Positions 34,010 to 41,457 of a stretch of DNA of 50,185 bases are shown here, piece by piece; within the stretch, counting starts at the first letter, position 1, and every line of letters begins with the position of its first letter. Where the stretch lies: assembly GCF_051652165.1 (NCBI RefSeq), contig NZ_JBOFTR010000001.1, positions 1 to 50,185 on the forward strand. The letters are read 5' to 3'. The notes beneath the pieces were generated by a model. The model saw nothing but the letters and a program-made list of their open reading frames with translations. It was not told the origin of the DNA and searched no databases. The position numbers and the translations under genes are program-made. This stretch comes from Plesiomonas sp051652165. GTDB lineage: Bacteria > Pseudomonadota > Gammaproteobacteria > Enterobacterales > CAMTGL01.

Positions 34010-34918
34010 ATGGCTGTAGTTGATTTATCACAGTTACCCATTCCCAATGTCGTTGAAATAATTGATTTTGAAGTGCTGCTTGACGAGCGCAAACGCACGT
34101 TGATATTGCTGTATCCCGCCAATGAGCAGGATGCCGTACGCCGAACATTGCAGCTCGAATCCGAACCTATCGTTAAACTACTGCAAGAAAATGCATACCG
34201 TGAAATGTTGCTACGCCAGCGCGTCAATGAAGCGGCCCAAGCCGTGATGGTAGCCTATGCCATCGACAGCGATCTTGATCAACTGGCTGCCAACAACAAT
34301 GTCAGCCGGTTAGAAATCACCCCCGCAGACAATACCGCTGTTCCGCCAATCCCAGCAGTAATGGAAGATAACTCCGCGTTACGTGCCAGAGTGCCGGCTG
34401 CCTTTGAGGGGTTATCCGTCGCAGGCCCAACAGCAGCGTATGAGTTTCATGCACTGAGTGCAGATGGGCGTGTTGCTGATGCCAGTGCTATCAGCCCATC
34501 CCCCGCATCAGTCACTGTCACCGTGCTGGCTCGCGTAGGAAATGGTGCAGCCGATGCACAACTACTAGCTATCGTTGATGCCGCGTTAAATGATGAGAGA
34601 GTCAGACCCGTTGCTGATCGTGTCACCGTGCAATCAGCCAATATCGTGCAGTACAAAACCATTGCCGCGTTATATGTCTATCCAGGGCCAGAAGCTGAAC
34701 CCATTCTGGCCGCCGCAAAAGAACGCCTGCAAAACTATATCAGCGCCCAGCGCAGACTCGGGCGTGATATCCGATTATCTGCATTGTACGCCGCGCTGCA
34801 TGTCGAAGGCGTTCAGCGGGTTGCGCTGACTGAACCTACAAAAGATATGGTGCTGGATAAAACACAGGCCGCATATTGCACAGAGTGGGCAGTGACATTG
34901 GGTGGCACTGATGAGTGA
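34010..34918 (+). CDS. J: baseplate assembly protein gpJ
   Basis: 302 residues from ATG 34010; a GTG at 34004 overlaps the W stop and is an alternative. P2 J family (302 residues): DLSQLPIPNVVEIIDFEVLLDERK at the start and NNNVSRLEITPAD in the middle. Part of the wedge of the baseplate. Confidence 0.95.
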   Translation: MAVVDLSQLPIPNVVEIIDFEVLLDERKRTLILLYPANEQDAVRRTLQLESEPIVKLLQENAYREMLLRQRVNEAAQAVMVAYAIDSDLDQLAANNNVSRLEITPADNTAVPPIPAVMEDNSALRARVPAAFEGLSVAGPTAAYEFHALSADGRVADASAISPSPASVTVTVLARVGNGAADAQLLAIVDAALNDERVRPVADRVTVQSANIVQYKTIAALYVYPGPEAEPILAAAKERLQNYISAQRRLGRDIRLSALYAALHVEGVQRVALTEPTKDMVLDKTQAAYCTEWAVTLGGTDE

Positions 34919-35528
34919 ACCTAGTTTACTGCCCTCCGGCTCTTCAGCATTAGAGCGGCGACTTGCAACAACATGCAAAGGCATTAGCGATCTGCACGTA
35001 CCGCTGCGCGACCTGTGGAATCCGAATACCTGCCCATTGAAATTTCTGCCCTATCTAGCGTGGTCATTCTCGGTTGACCGCTGGGATGAAAACTGGACAG
35101 AAGCAGTAAAGCGGCAAGTTGTCCGTGATGCGTTTTATATCCACAAATACAAAGGCACGATCAGCGCAGTTCGCCGCGTTGTCGAGCCGTTCGGTTATCT
35201 CATCCGCGTACTTGAGTGGTGGAAAACCAACGACCCCGCAGGAACATTCCGATTAGACATCGGCGTACAAGAAAGTGGTATCACCGAAGAAACGTACCAC
35301 GAATTAGAGCGGCTGATTGCTGATGCAAAACCCTGTAGCCGCCACATGCTCAGCATGTCAATTCAACTGCAAGTTCAGGGCACGGCCACCGTGGGCGCTG
35401 CCTGTTATGTCGGCGACACGTTAACCATTTACCCCTATTTACCCGAAAGCATCAGTGTTGGCGGCGACATTTGTACCGCCAGTGCCGTGCACTTAATCGA
35501 CACACTGGAGATCTTCTATGGCAGCTAA
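34911..35528 (+). CDS. I: tail protein gpI
   Basis: 205 residues from ATG 34911, matching the P2 I start (MSEPSLLPSGSSALERR); it overlaps the J stop. The conserved LWNPNTCPLKFLPYLAWSFSVDRWDE-type block (split here as LWNPNTCPLKFLPYLAW and SVDRWDE) identifies the family. It links baseplate and tail fibre. The H start overlaps its 3' end. Confidence 0.95.
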   Translation: MSEPSLLPSGSSALERRLATTCKGISDLHVPLRDLWNPNTCPLKFLPYLAWSFSVDRWDENWTEAVKRQVVRDAFYIHKYKGTISAVRRVVEPFGYLIRVLEWWKTNDPAGTFRLDIGVQESGITEETYHELERLIADAKPCSRHMLSMSIQLQVQGTATVGAACYVGDTLTIYPYLPESISVGGDICTASAVHLIDTLEIFYGS

Positions 35529-36774
35529 GTATTTTGCCATCCTCACAAACTTGGGTGCAGCAAAGCTCGCAAACGCAACCGCATTGGGTACACAACTGGA
35601 AATTACCCACATGGCAGTCGGTGATGGCGGCGGTAGTCTGCCCATTCCTGACCCCGCACAAACCGCACTAAAAGGTGAGCGTCGCCGTGCTGCAATTAAC
35701 TTGCTCACAGTCGACCCTCTCAACCAAAACCAAATCATTACCGAACAGGTGATCCCTGAAACGGTCGGCGGTTGGTGGATACGTGAAGCGGGTCTATTTG
35801 ATAAAGACGGCACACTGGTTGCCATTGCAAACTGCCCAGAAACCTACAAACCGCAACTGCAAGAGGGCAGCGGCAGAACACAGGTTGTCAGAGTTATCTT
35901 GATTGTTAGCAATGCAGAATCAGTTTCACTAAAAATTGACCCATCTGTGGTGCTCGCAACACGTAAATACGTTGATGACAACATCATTGAAGTGAAAGCC
36001 TATGCCGACAATCTGTTAGCTGCGCATATCAACGGCGATCCGCATACGCAATATGCGCCTAAAGCCTCGCCCACGTTCACTGGTACACCGGTAGCACCAA
36101 CCCCAGTAAAAGCAGACAACACCACAAAACTGGCGACCACCGCATTTGTAAAAACGGTAACTGCTGATTACGCGCCGTTAAATAGCCCAGCACTCACCGG
36201 AAAACCAACCACCCCCACCCCTGCCGCATCAGCAAATGATACCTCTATTGCCAATGCAGCATTTGTAAAATCAGCGATTGCTGCGTTGGTTGGTTCATCA
36301 CCAGAAGCATTGGATACGTTAAATGAATTAGCGACCGCATTAGGTAATGATCCGAACTTCTCAACAACGATGATTAATGCACTCGCGGGGAAGCTATCGA
36401 AAGACCAGAACGGGGCAGATATTCCAGACAAAGAACGCTTTCTACAAAACCTTCATCTGCGAGAGGCCGCTAATGGAACGAGTTCATTAATCAGAATTCC
36501 CGCATTTATAAATGGGGCGAAAGGTGAGTATGTTATTCAAATACAACAATTAGTAAGTTCTACTACCAGTGGTTTAATTGTTTTCCCAGAAGCCTTTAAT
36601 AATAAATGCATGATTATTTTACCTGTAGATTATGCAGCAGCAGCAGCTGATAACTCTAATGTGAGATTTAACATTCCAACACGTACACAATGCGAATGGA
36701 TGGGGCAAACGTTATCAACACCATCATTACCAGTGTCACCATCCACATGGGCATATATAGCAATAGGATTTTAA
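35518..36774 (+). CDS. H: tail fibre protein gpH (currently expressed form)
   Basis: Receptor-binding fibre, 418 residues. The N-terminal 150 residues are the P2 H-type baseplate attachment domain (AAKYFAILTNLGAAKLANAT, GGWWIREAGLFDKDG). Two collagen-like fibre repeats follow (SPTFTGTPVAPTP and SPALTGKPTTPTP), then a trimerisation segment and the variable tip. At residues about 300-313 (GADIPDKERFLQNL) lies a segment copied in inverted orientation at 38280-38320, so the tip after residue 313 appears exchangeable. The protein is shorter than P2 H (669). Confidence 0.92.
   Translation: MAAKYFAILTNLGAAKLANATALGTQLEITHMAVGDGGGSLPIPDPAQTALKGERRRAAINLLTVDPLNQNQIITEQVIPETVGGWWIREAGLFDKDGTLVAIANCPETYKPQLQEGSGRTQVVRVILIVSNAESVSLKIDPSVVLATRKYVDDNIIEVKAYADNLLAAHINGDPHTQYAPKASPTFTGTPVAPTPVKADNTTKLATTAFVKTVTADYAPLNSPALTGKPTTPTPAASANDTSIANAAFVKSAIAALVGSSPEALDTLNELATALGNDPNFSTTMINALAGKLSKDQNGADIPDKERFLQNLHLREAANGTSSLIRIPAFINGAKGEYVIQIQQLVSSTTSGLIVFPEAFNNKCMIILPVDYAAAAADNSNVRFNIPTRTQCEWMGQTLSTPSLPVSPSTWAYIAIGF
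36415..36455 (+). repeat. tail-fibre switch segment, copy in H
   Basis: 41 bases coding GADIPDKERFLQNL. The core TTTCTACAAAAC is identical to inverted copies at 38280-38320 and 40148-40162. The extended site from TTCT to GAGAG (36440-36465) partly fits the serine-invertase crossover pattern TTCTC-N2-AAACC...GAGAA. Confidence 0.65.
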
Positions 36775-36775
36775 T

Positions 36776-37186
36776 ATGAAATATTTCACATCTGAGCCGA
36801 TAGGATTGTATAACGCAGAAAATAATGAGATTCCAGAAAAAGCAATAGCTATCACTGATGAGTTATACACTCAATTAATCAATGGTCAGGCTAATGGAAA
36901 ATTTATTCAGGCCAATAGTAATTGTGAACCAATTCTGGTTGATGAATTAAAACTATCACATCAGCAATATATAGAGTTAGCGGAGATTAAAAAATCACGC
37001 TTAATTCAATATGCAATGAGCGCAATCAGTTTTCTGCAGACTAAATTACAATTAAATAGAATTACTGATGATGAGAAAAATCAGTTAAATTTATGGATTG
37101 ATTATATAGATGCTATTAATGCAGTAGATACATCAACAGCACCTGATATCAAATGGCCTACTCCTCCGGACGAACTGGCCAAGTAA
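36776..37186 (+). CDS. tail fibre assembly chaperone for expressed fibre
   Basis: 136 residues, caudoviral tail-fibre-assembly family. The C-terminal half KKSRLIQYAMSAISFLQTKLQLNRITDDEKNQLNLW is the typical helical segment. It starts two bases after the H stop. It converges with, and overlaps by 29 bases, the chaperone of the silent cassette on the opposite strand; the two share the C-terminal pattern AVDT-x-x-AP-x-x-x-WP. Confidence 0.9.
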   Translation: MKYFTSEPIGLYNAENNEIPEKAIAITDELYTQLINGQANGKFIQANSNCEPILVDELKLSHQQYIELAEIKKSRLIQYAMSAISFLQTKLQLNRITDDEKNQLNLWIDYIDAINAVDTSTAPDIKWPTPPDELAK

Positions 37187-37754
37187 TGTTTGGGGCAGCA
37201 TTGGTATCTACAGCCTGTACTGCCTCAATATATTTCATCCACTCAATGAGTTTTTGTTTGTTACTGTCAGATATCATGCCTAGCTGTAGTTGCGTTTGCC
37301 AGATACTGATTGTCTGCTGTGCAATGGACAGAAGTTTTATTTTTTCTGCCTCAGCATTTGCGACCTCAGCGGTATGAACTGCATCAATATCTGTGACCCA
37401 CTGTGTGTCGTCCCAGTAATCGTGCGGCGTTTTAGGTTTTAGAGGTGTGGTGTTATCTGGGTAAGCCCCCGGCATTGTAATTTCAATTGGCTTACCGGTT
37501 TCTGTACTGTAAACAACTTCACCGCGATGATCTGGTAAATATTCCCAGCCTGAGTTATTAACTTTACGACAAACAGCAAAGCCTAGTTTCGGGGGAAGAG
37601 GATTGTCCAATGCAGAGTACGCCGGAATGCCAACTCCGACATGTAAATACTCTCGATTGCTACAAACATACTCATATGTTACTGCATCATAGTTGAATAC
37701 GGTTACAGTTCCAGCAGATATAGCTAGCCCTTGCTCATCAAAAATCAGAGACAT
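37158..37754 (-). CDS. tail fibre assembly chaperone of the inverted cassette
   Basis: 198 residues. A longer N-terminal region (FDEQGLAISAGTVTVFNYD) is followed by the same helical chaperone domain (LLSIAQQTISIWQTQLQLGM, AVDTNAAPNITWP). It starts on the stop codon of the silent fibre end. It is on the minus strand, so it would come into line with H only after inversion of the segment. Confidence 0.9.
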   Translation of the reverse strand: MSLIFDEQGLAISAGTVTVFNYDAVTYEYVCSNREYLHVGVGIPAYSALDNPLPPKLGFAVCRKVNNSGWEYLPDHRGEVVYSTETGKPIEITMPGAYPDNTTPLKPKTPHDYWDDTQWVTDIDAVHTAEVANAEAEKIKLLSIAQQTISIWQTQLQLGMISDSNKQKLIEWMKYIEAVQAVDTNAAPNITWPVRPEE

Positions 37755-38335
37755 TATGATGCCCTCACTATCATTAAAAATGCGGTACTATCTGGATGAA
37801 CTCGAGCTCCAGTACCGCCGTCCATGTTAGTAACGTAATGACTATCTCTGATTATCCCTAATATCCCATTGTTCGGGCCATTAAGAGTTCCCATGTTATC
37901 AGTTGCAACGATTCCATCACCGCCATGGTCATTACCAACTCCGAACCAATTCCACGCTTCAGATGTCCATGCTTCGACAGTGCGTAATCCATGTCTGTGA
38001 GCAGGAATAGAACCATTGCGGTGACTGAGTAATTGACGGCCAGCGTCAACACCTCGCCCATCATCCCATCCGATTATGTAATCACCACGTATGTCACTGA
38101 GGCGCAAATTTGGTAAAACTTTTGCTAGTTTTGGATATTGCTCTGCACTAAATGCAGCCCCATTCCATTTTAAAAATGTGATGCCATATTTTGATGGCGG
38201 TAACTCAGCAAGTGGCCAAGGGAACGGAATTCCGACCGGAACAGCTATATCGATAATATCTATAACTAACTGTTTGATTTGAACGTTTTGTAGAAACAAC
38301 GCTTTATCGAGAAGATCTGCGCAAGAGGAATTTAA
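37754..38335 (-). CDS. silent alternative tail-fibre tip (no N-terminus)
   Basis: Open frame of about 193 codons with no start of its own at the homologous 5' end (first Met at 38299). It begins CADLLDKALFLQNV, matching GADIPDKERFLQNL of H, then has a tail-collar region (FPWPLAELPPSKYGITFLKWNG, DIRGDYIIGWDDGRG) and ends HPDSTAFLMIVRAS, as in many enterobacterial fibre tips. It is read only if inversion joins it to the H N-terminal part. It is unrelated in sequence to the present H tip, so host range would change. Confidence 0.85.
   Translation of the reverse strand, partial: LNSSCADLLDKALFLQNVQIKQLVIDIIDIAVPVGIPFPWPLAELPPSKYGITFLKWNGAAFSAEQYPKLAKVLPNLRLSDIRGDYIIGWDDGRGVDAGRQLLSHRNGSIPAHRHGLRTVEAWTSEAWNWFGVGNDHGGDGIVATDNMGTLNGPNNGILGIIRDSHYVTNMDGGTGARVHPDSTAFLMIVRAS
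38280..38320 (-). repeat. tail-fibre switch segment, inverted copy
   Basis: Minus-strand copy of the H segment at 36415-36455. GCAGAT and TTTCTACAAAAC are identical and the reading frame is the same. The core GTTTCTACAAAACGT is also identical to 40148-40162. Confidence 0.7.
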
Positions 38336-38379
38336 CTATCAACAAAGATATTTTTTTATCAGTTGTTACGTGAAAACGC

Positions 38380-38453
38380 TTGCAATCGGTCGCAATAGCG
38401 ACCATAATATATTCAACGGTTCGGCATCGGGTCGAACCAACTCAATAAAGTGA
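38380..38453 (+). promoter_or_regulatory. leader 1: promoter with palindromic operator and RNA stem-loop
   Basis: -35 TTGCAA (38380-38385) and -10 CATAAT (38403-38408) are 17 bases apart. A perfect palindrome GGTCGC-AATA-GCGACC (38388-38403) fills the spacer. Downstream, GGTTCG-N9-CGAACC (38418-38438) would form a stem-loop in the mRNA just before the AAAGTGAG ribosome site. The element is repeated nearly exactly at 38823-38896. It is a candidate Aca2 target at both DNA and RNA level. Confidence 0.75.
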
Positions 38454-38461
38454 GATGAAAA

Positions 38462-38815
38462 ATGACTAAATCAGAAATCTTCAAAGCGGCACACGAAATG
38501 GCTCGCGGTACAGTTAAGTGTGTCGGTAACTACGCGGTAGCAATCAAGCTGGCTATGACTGCGATTTATCACGAACTAAAAAATGGTAAAGGTCATCCAG
38601 CTCCGCCTGACCGCGCAAACCGATTTGCACCGCGCACTTACCTCCCAGTAACTTTCTCTGCAAATAAAGTTGCTCAATACATCAAAGAAAATAGCCGTGT
38701 TGTTCGCGTATTCACTACGCTGGCTGAATATAATGAGGCTTTTGCAGCAGGAAAGGTTGGAAAAAATTGGCTGGATGGGAACATCGATGGTTTCGTGGCT
38801 TACGAATATTTTTAA
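38462..38815 (+). CDS. unknown small protein, candidate anti-CRISPR 1
   Basis: 117 residues. Helical N-terminus (KSEIFKAAHEMARGTVKCVGNYAVAIKLAMTAIYHEL, shown only in part by family-like spacing), Pro-rich middle (GHPAPPDRANRFAPRTYLP) and a compact C-terminal region (VFTTLAEYNEAF, DGFVAYEYF). Predicted basic. No family recognised with confidence. It follows leader 1, is AT-balanced, and lies in the same locus as an Aca2-like regulator, so an anti-CRISPR or other host-takeover role is inferred from context. Confidence 0.65.
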   Translation: MTKSEIFKAAHEMARGTVKCVGNYAVAIKLAMTAIYHELKNGKGHPAPPDRANRFAPRTYLPVTFSANKVAQYIKENSRVVRVFTTLAEYNEAFAAGKVGKNWLDGNIDGFVAYEYF

Positions 38816-38822
38816 TTAACTC

Positions 38823-38896
38823 TTGCAATCGGTCGCAATAGCGACCATAATATATTCAACGGTTCGGAACTGGTTCGAACCGACTCAAGAAAGTGA
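38823..38896 (+). promoter_or_regulatory. leader 2: repeat of promoter, palindrome and stem-loop
   Basis: Second copy of leader 1. The first 45 bases are identical, including TTGCAA, the GGTCGC-AATA-GCGACC palindrome (38831-38846) and CATAAT. The stem GGTTCG/CGAACC (38861-38881) is kept while most of its 9-base loop has changed, so the stem itself seems conserved. The ribosome site AAAGTGAG (38890-38897) follows. Confidence 0.75.
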
Positions 38897-38904
38897 GAAA
38901 TATC

Positions 38905-39198
38905 ATGAATGCATTCCGCATTGAAAACGTTCGCATCGAAACTATCACTGATTTTGACATGGTGAAGTTTGATCTTGTGACAGACATTGGTCATGTTGAG
39001 CTAGCTGAACATGTCAATTATGACTCTGATGGTGACTTTAAATCCGTGGAGTCAACTGATAGCAATATTCGTTGCAATCTTGAGTCTGAGCTGTGCTCAG
39101 TATTCGATATGAGTGGCAAGCCCTCACTAATGCCTTGCATCGACTACGTTCCGTTTTTTGAAATCATCCAGGCAGTTGAGAGTTTGTTAGAAGCATAA
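38905..39198 (+). CDS. unknown small acidic protein, candidate anti-CRISPR 2
   Basis: 97 residues from ATG 38905 after GTGAG. Strongly acidic with few Lys and Arg (ETITDFDMVKFDLVTDIGHV, NYDSDGDFKSVESTDSN). The predicted fold is beta-rich, then a short C-terminal helix (FFEIIQAVESLLEA). Acidic DNA-mimic-like composition is common in anti-CRISPR and anti-restriction proteins, but no family is recognised. Controlled by leader 2 and closed by a terminator before the Aca2-like gene. Confidence 0.65.
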   Translation: MNAFRIENVRIETITDFDMVKFDLVTDIGHVELAEHVNYDSDGDFKSVESTDSNIRCNLESELCSVFDMSGKPSLMPCIDYVPFFEIIQAVESLLEA

Positions 39199-39206
39199 TT
39201 ATTAAG

Positions 39207-39229
39207 TGGGGCTTAATGCCCCATTTTTT
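39207..39229 (+). terminator. intrinsic terminator before aca2-like gene
   Basis: TGGGGC (39207-39212) pairs with GCCCCA (39218-39223), then TTTTTT. It separates the second small gene from the regulator gene, which has no promoter palindrome of its own, so the regulator is probably expressed by read-through and is set at a low level. Confidence 0.85.
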
Positions 39230-39242
39230 ATGGAGTGAAATT

Positions 39243-39605
39243 ATGGGAAACAACGAATTAAAGCAACTTAGACGCTTGCTATTTATAGATGTAAGTGAAG
39301 CTGCTGAGTTTATTGGAGAGTGTGAACCGCGCACGTGGCAGCGATGGGAAAAAGGCGATCGTTCCGTACCAAATGATGTGGCTGACAAAATGCAAATGCT
39401 GGCATTGACGCGAATAGAACGTCTGCAGGTAGAGTTTGATAGTGATGATGTAAATTATCGCTACTTTGAAACGTATGAGGAGTACAAAGACGCCGGAGGT
39501 TCTGGTAATGAGCTGATGTGGCGGCTAGCTCAGTCTATTTCAGCTGTCTTGCTGTGCGAGAGAGAAGCAGACAAATGGCGTGATAATGAAACAATCAATG
39601 AATGA
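39243..39605 (+). CDS. Aca2-like helix-turn-helix regulator
   Basis: 120 residues from ATG 39243, behind GGAG. The N-terminal helix-turn-helix (LRRLLFIDVSEAAEFIGECE, then RTWQRWEKGDRSVPNDV) and the C-terminal dimerisation segment (YRYFETYEEYKDA, MWRLAQSISAVLL) follow the Aca2 protein of Pectobacterium phage ZF40 block by block, and the YdiL/DUF1870 family more widely. Aca2 represses its anti-CRISPR operon by binding inverted repeats in the promoter and stem-loops in the mRNA. The two leaders upstream provide both kinds of target. A plain DUF1870 regulator is the alternative. Confidence 0.8.
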   Translation: MGNNELKQLRRLLFIDVSEAAEFIGECEPRTWQRWEKGDRSVPNDVADKMQMLALTRIERLQVEFDSDDVNYRYFETYEEYKDAGGSGNELMWRLAQSISAVLLCEREADKWRDNETINE

Positions 39606-40101
39606 AAAATATAAGAAAGCATATTTAGATGGTTCGCGTCAATTACCAATTGAGCTATTAAGAAATCTACACTGTGTTGACATGGAAACAATACAAGCTT
39701 GGATAGATGAAAAATCAGTTGAGCACCCTGATTTTTCAGCAATATATGAGCTATACATGCTAATGAATCGTCTAGACATTCCAGTGCCACGTAGTTTATT
39801 GAGATTAATTCTTAAGTCTATTTCTAGAGTAACAGATGCTATAGATAAGTTATCAGTAAATCCTGTAACTAATGAACAAATTTCAAAACAGAAAAGAATT
39901 AGAGTTAGAAAATCAATATATTTTTATAAAGGTGAGCCAGTTTTTTTAAGAGAAATTGAAAGCAAACTAAATCTGAATATTTCAAGACAAACTATTTTGG
40001 CTAGAATTAGAGAGGCAGGTATAACCACCGGTAATTCAATAGACAATATTGATTTTTCAAAAAGAAAGAATTGTGGCAGGAAAAGAAAGTTAAGTGAGTG
40101 A
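39586..40101 (+). CDS. unknown protein with C-terminal helix-turn-helix
   Basis: 171 residues from ATG 39586 (GTG 39580 and ATG 39598 are alternatives); it overlaps the aca2-like gene. AT-rich. The N-terminal half is helical (HPDFSAIYELYMLMNRLDIP); the C-terminal part FLREIESKLNLNISRQTILARIREAG looks like a helix-turn-helix, followed by a basic tail (KRKNCGRKRKLSE). No recombinase catalytic Ser or Tyr motif is seen. Function unknown; it is co-transcribed with the regulator and may be a third cargo protein. Confidence 0.6.
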   Translation: MKQSMNEKYKKAYLDGSRQLPIELLRNLHCVDMETIQAWIDEKSVEHPDFSAIYELYMLMNRLDIPVPRSLLRLILKSISRVTDAIDKLSVNPVTNEQISKQKRIRVRKSIYFYKGEPVFLREIESKLNLNISRQTILARIREAGITTGNSIDNIDFSKRKNCGRKRKLSE

Positions 40102-40147
40102 AAACTTGCTGACTGTGATCTTTAAAGTTACCAAATTAACGTTTTGT

Positions 40148-40162
40148 ACGTTTTGTAGAAAC
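40148..40162 (-). repeat. third copy of the tail-fibre switch core
   Basis: GTTTCTACAAAACGT on the minus strand is identical over 15 bases to the core at 38283-38297 and shares TTTCTACAAAAC with H. The half ACGTTTTGT is tandemly repeated at 40139-40156. No fibre coding sequence continues from it, so it may be a scar. With the 38283 copy it brackets the small-gene island as direct repeats. Confidence 0.6.
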
Positions 40163-40185
40163 GCTATTTCAGCATGTCAGTTCAT

Positions 40186-40203
40186 TGTGTCATTCACCGC
40201 ACA
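40186..40203 (+). promoter_or_regulatory. Ogr-binding site of the FI late promoter
   Basis: TGT-N12-ACA (TGTGTCATTCACCGCACA), almost the same as the P/O site, about 80 bases upstream of the FI start. It opens the sheath-tube-tape operon. Confidence 0.85.
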
Positions 40204-40272
40204 ATACGAACCAAATGCACGTCACGCGATATCCTTTCACCATAGCGGAACACCTTAATTGGAGAACCGCAA

Positions 40273-41445
40273 ATGGCCCAAGATTACCACCACGGTGTGC
40301 GTGTCGAAGAAATTAACGAAGGCACGCGCACCATCACCACCGTCAGTACCGCCATTATCGGCATGGTCTGCACAGGTGATGACGCAGATAAAACTGCATT
40401 CCCGCTCAACACCCCCGTACTGATCACAGACGTACTCACCGCCATCGGCAAAGCCGGAAAAACCGGAACACTGGCCAGCTCACTGGATGCCATCGCAGAC
40501 CAGTGCAAACCCGTCACCGTTGTTGTGCGCGTAGAACAAGGCGAAACCGAAGCCGAAACCACCACCAACATCATCGGCAGCGTCACAGCCGAAGGCAAAA
40601 AGACAGGCATGAAAGCCCTGCTTGCTGCTCAAGCACAGCTTGGCGTTAAACCCCGCATTCTAGGCGTGCCGGGTCACGACACACTCGCTGTCACCACAGA
40701 ACTGGTCGCAATCGCACAGCAACTCCGCGCATTTGTCTATGCCAACGCCAACGGCTGTAAAACCATTGAAGACGTGATCGCATACCGCGAAAACTTCAGT
40801 CAGCGTGAACTGATGATCATCTGGCCCGACTTTATTAGTTGGGATACCGTCACCAATGCCAACACTACCGCATTTGCTACTGCCCGCGCCCTCGGCTTAC
40901 GCGCCAAAATTGACCAAGAAACAGGCTGGCACAAATCACTGTCAAACGTCGGCGTAAATGGCGTGACAGGTTTATCCGCTGACGTGTTCTGGGATCTACA
41001 AGACCCAGCAACAGACGCAGGCCTTCTCAACGAAAACCAAATCACCACCCTGATCCGCAAAGACGGTTTTCGCTTCTGGGGTTCACGCTGCTGCTCTGAT
41101 GACCCACTATTCGCCTTTGAATGCTACACCCGCACAGCACAAGTGCTAGCCGACACCATGGCCGAAGCCCATATGTGGGCAATTGATAAAAGCCTCACCC
41201 CATCACTGGCCCGAGACATCATCGAAGGTATCAACGCCAAGCTGCGTGAAATGGTTTCAGGCGGGTACTTACTCGGTGGTCGTTGCTGGCTAAATCCTGA
41301 TGCCAACACCAAAGAAACAATAAAAGCAGGAAAGCTAACACTCGATTATGACTACACCCCCGTGCCGCCATTAGAAAACCTGATGCTGCGCCAACGCATT
41401 ACAGATACCTACCTGATGGATTTCGCATCACAGGTTAAAGGCTAA
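40273..41445 (+). CDS. FI: tail sheath protein gpFI
   Basis: Contractile sheath, P2 FI family, 390 residues (P2 FI is 396). The start YHHGVRVEEINEGTRTITTVSTAIIG, the central LIWPDF-like block and the C-terminal PPLENLMLRQRITDTYL are characteristic. First gene after an Ogr site. Unlike the nearby cargo it has the higher GC and codon use of the phage core. Confidence 0.96.
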   Translation: MAQDYHHGVRVEEINEGTRTITTVSTAIIGMVCTGDDADKTAFPLNTPVLITDVLTAIGKAGKTGTLASSLDAIADQCKPVTVVVRVEQGETEAETTTNIIGSVTAEGKKTGMKALLAAQAQLGVKPRILGVPGHDTLAVTTELVAIAQQLRAFVYANANGCKTIEDVIAYRENFSQRELMIIWPDFISWDTVTNANTTAFATARALGLRAKIDQETGWHKSLSNVGVNGVTGLSADVFWDLQDPATDAGLLNENQITTLIRKDGFRFWGSRCCSDDPLFAFECYTRTAQVLADTMAEAHMWAIDKSLTPSLARDIIEGINAKLREMVSGGYLLGGRCWLNPDANTKETIKAGKLTLDYDYTPVPPLENLMLRQRITDTYLMDFASQVKG

Positions 41446-41457
41446 GAGGAACAATAA

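Noticed and set aside
38380..38896. CRISPR-like or transposon terminal repeats
   Set aside because: Only two direct copies, each placed as promoter and leader of a gene; best explained as duplicated regulatory DNA.
39586..40101. DNA invertase for the tail-fibre switch
   Set aside because: The C-terminal helix-turn-helix is suggestive, but there is no serine-recombinase N-terminal catalytic domain and no tyrosine-recombinase motif.
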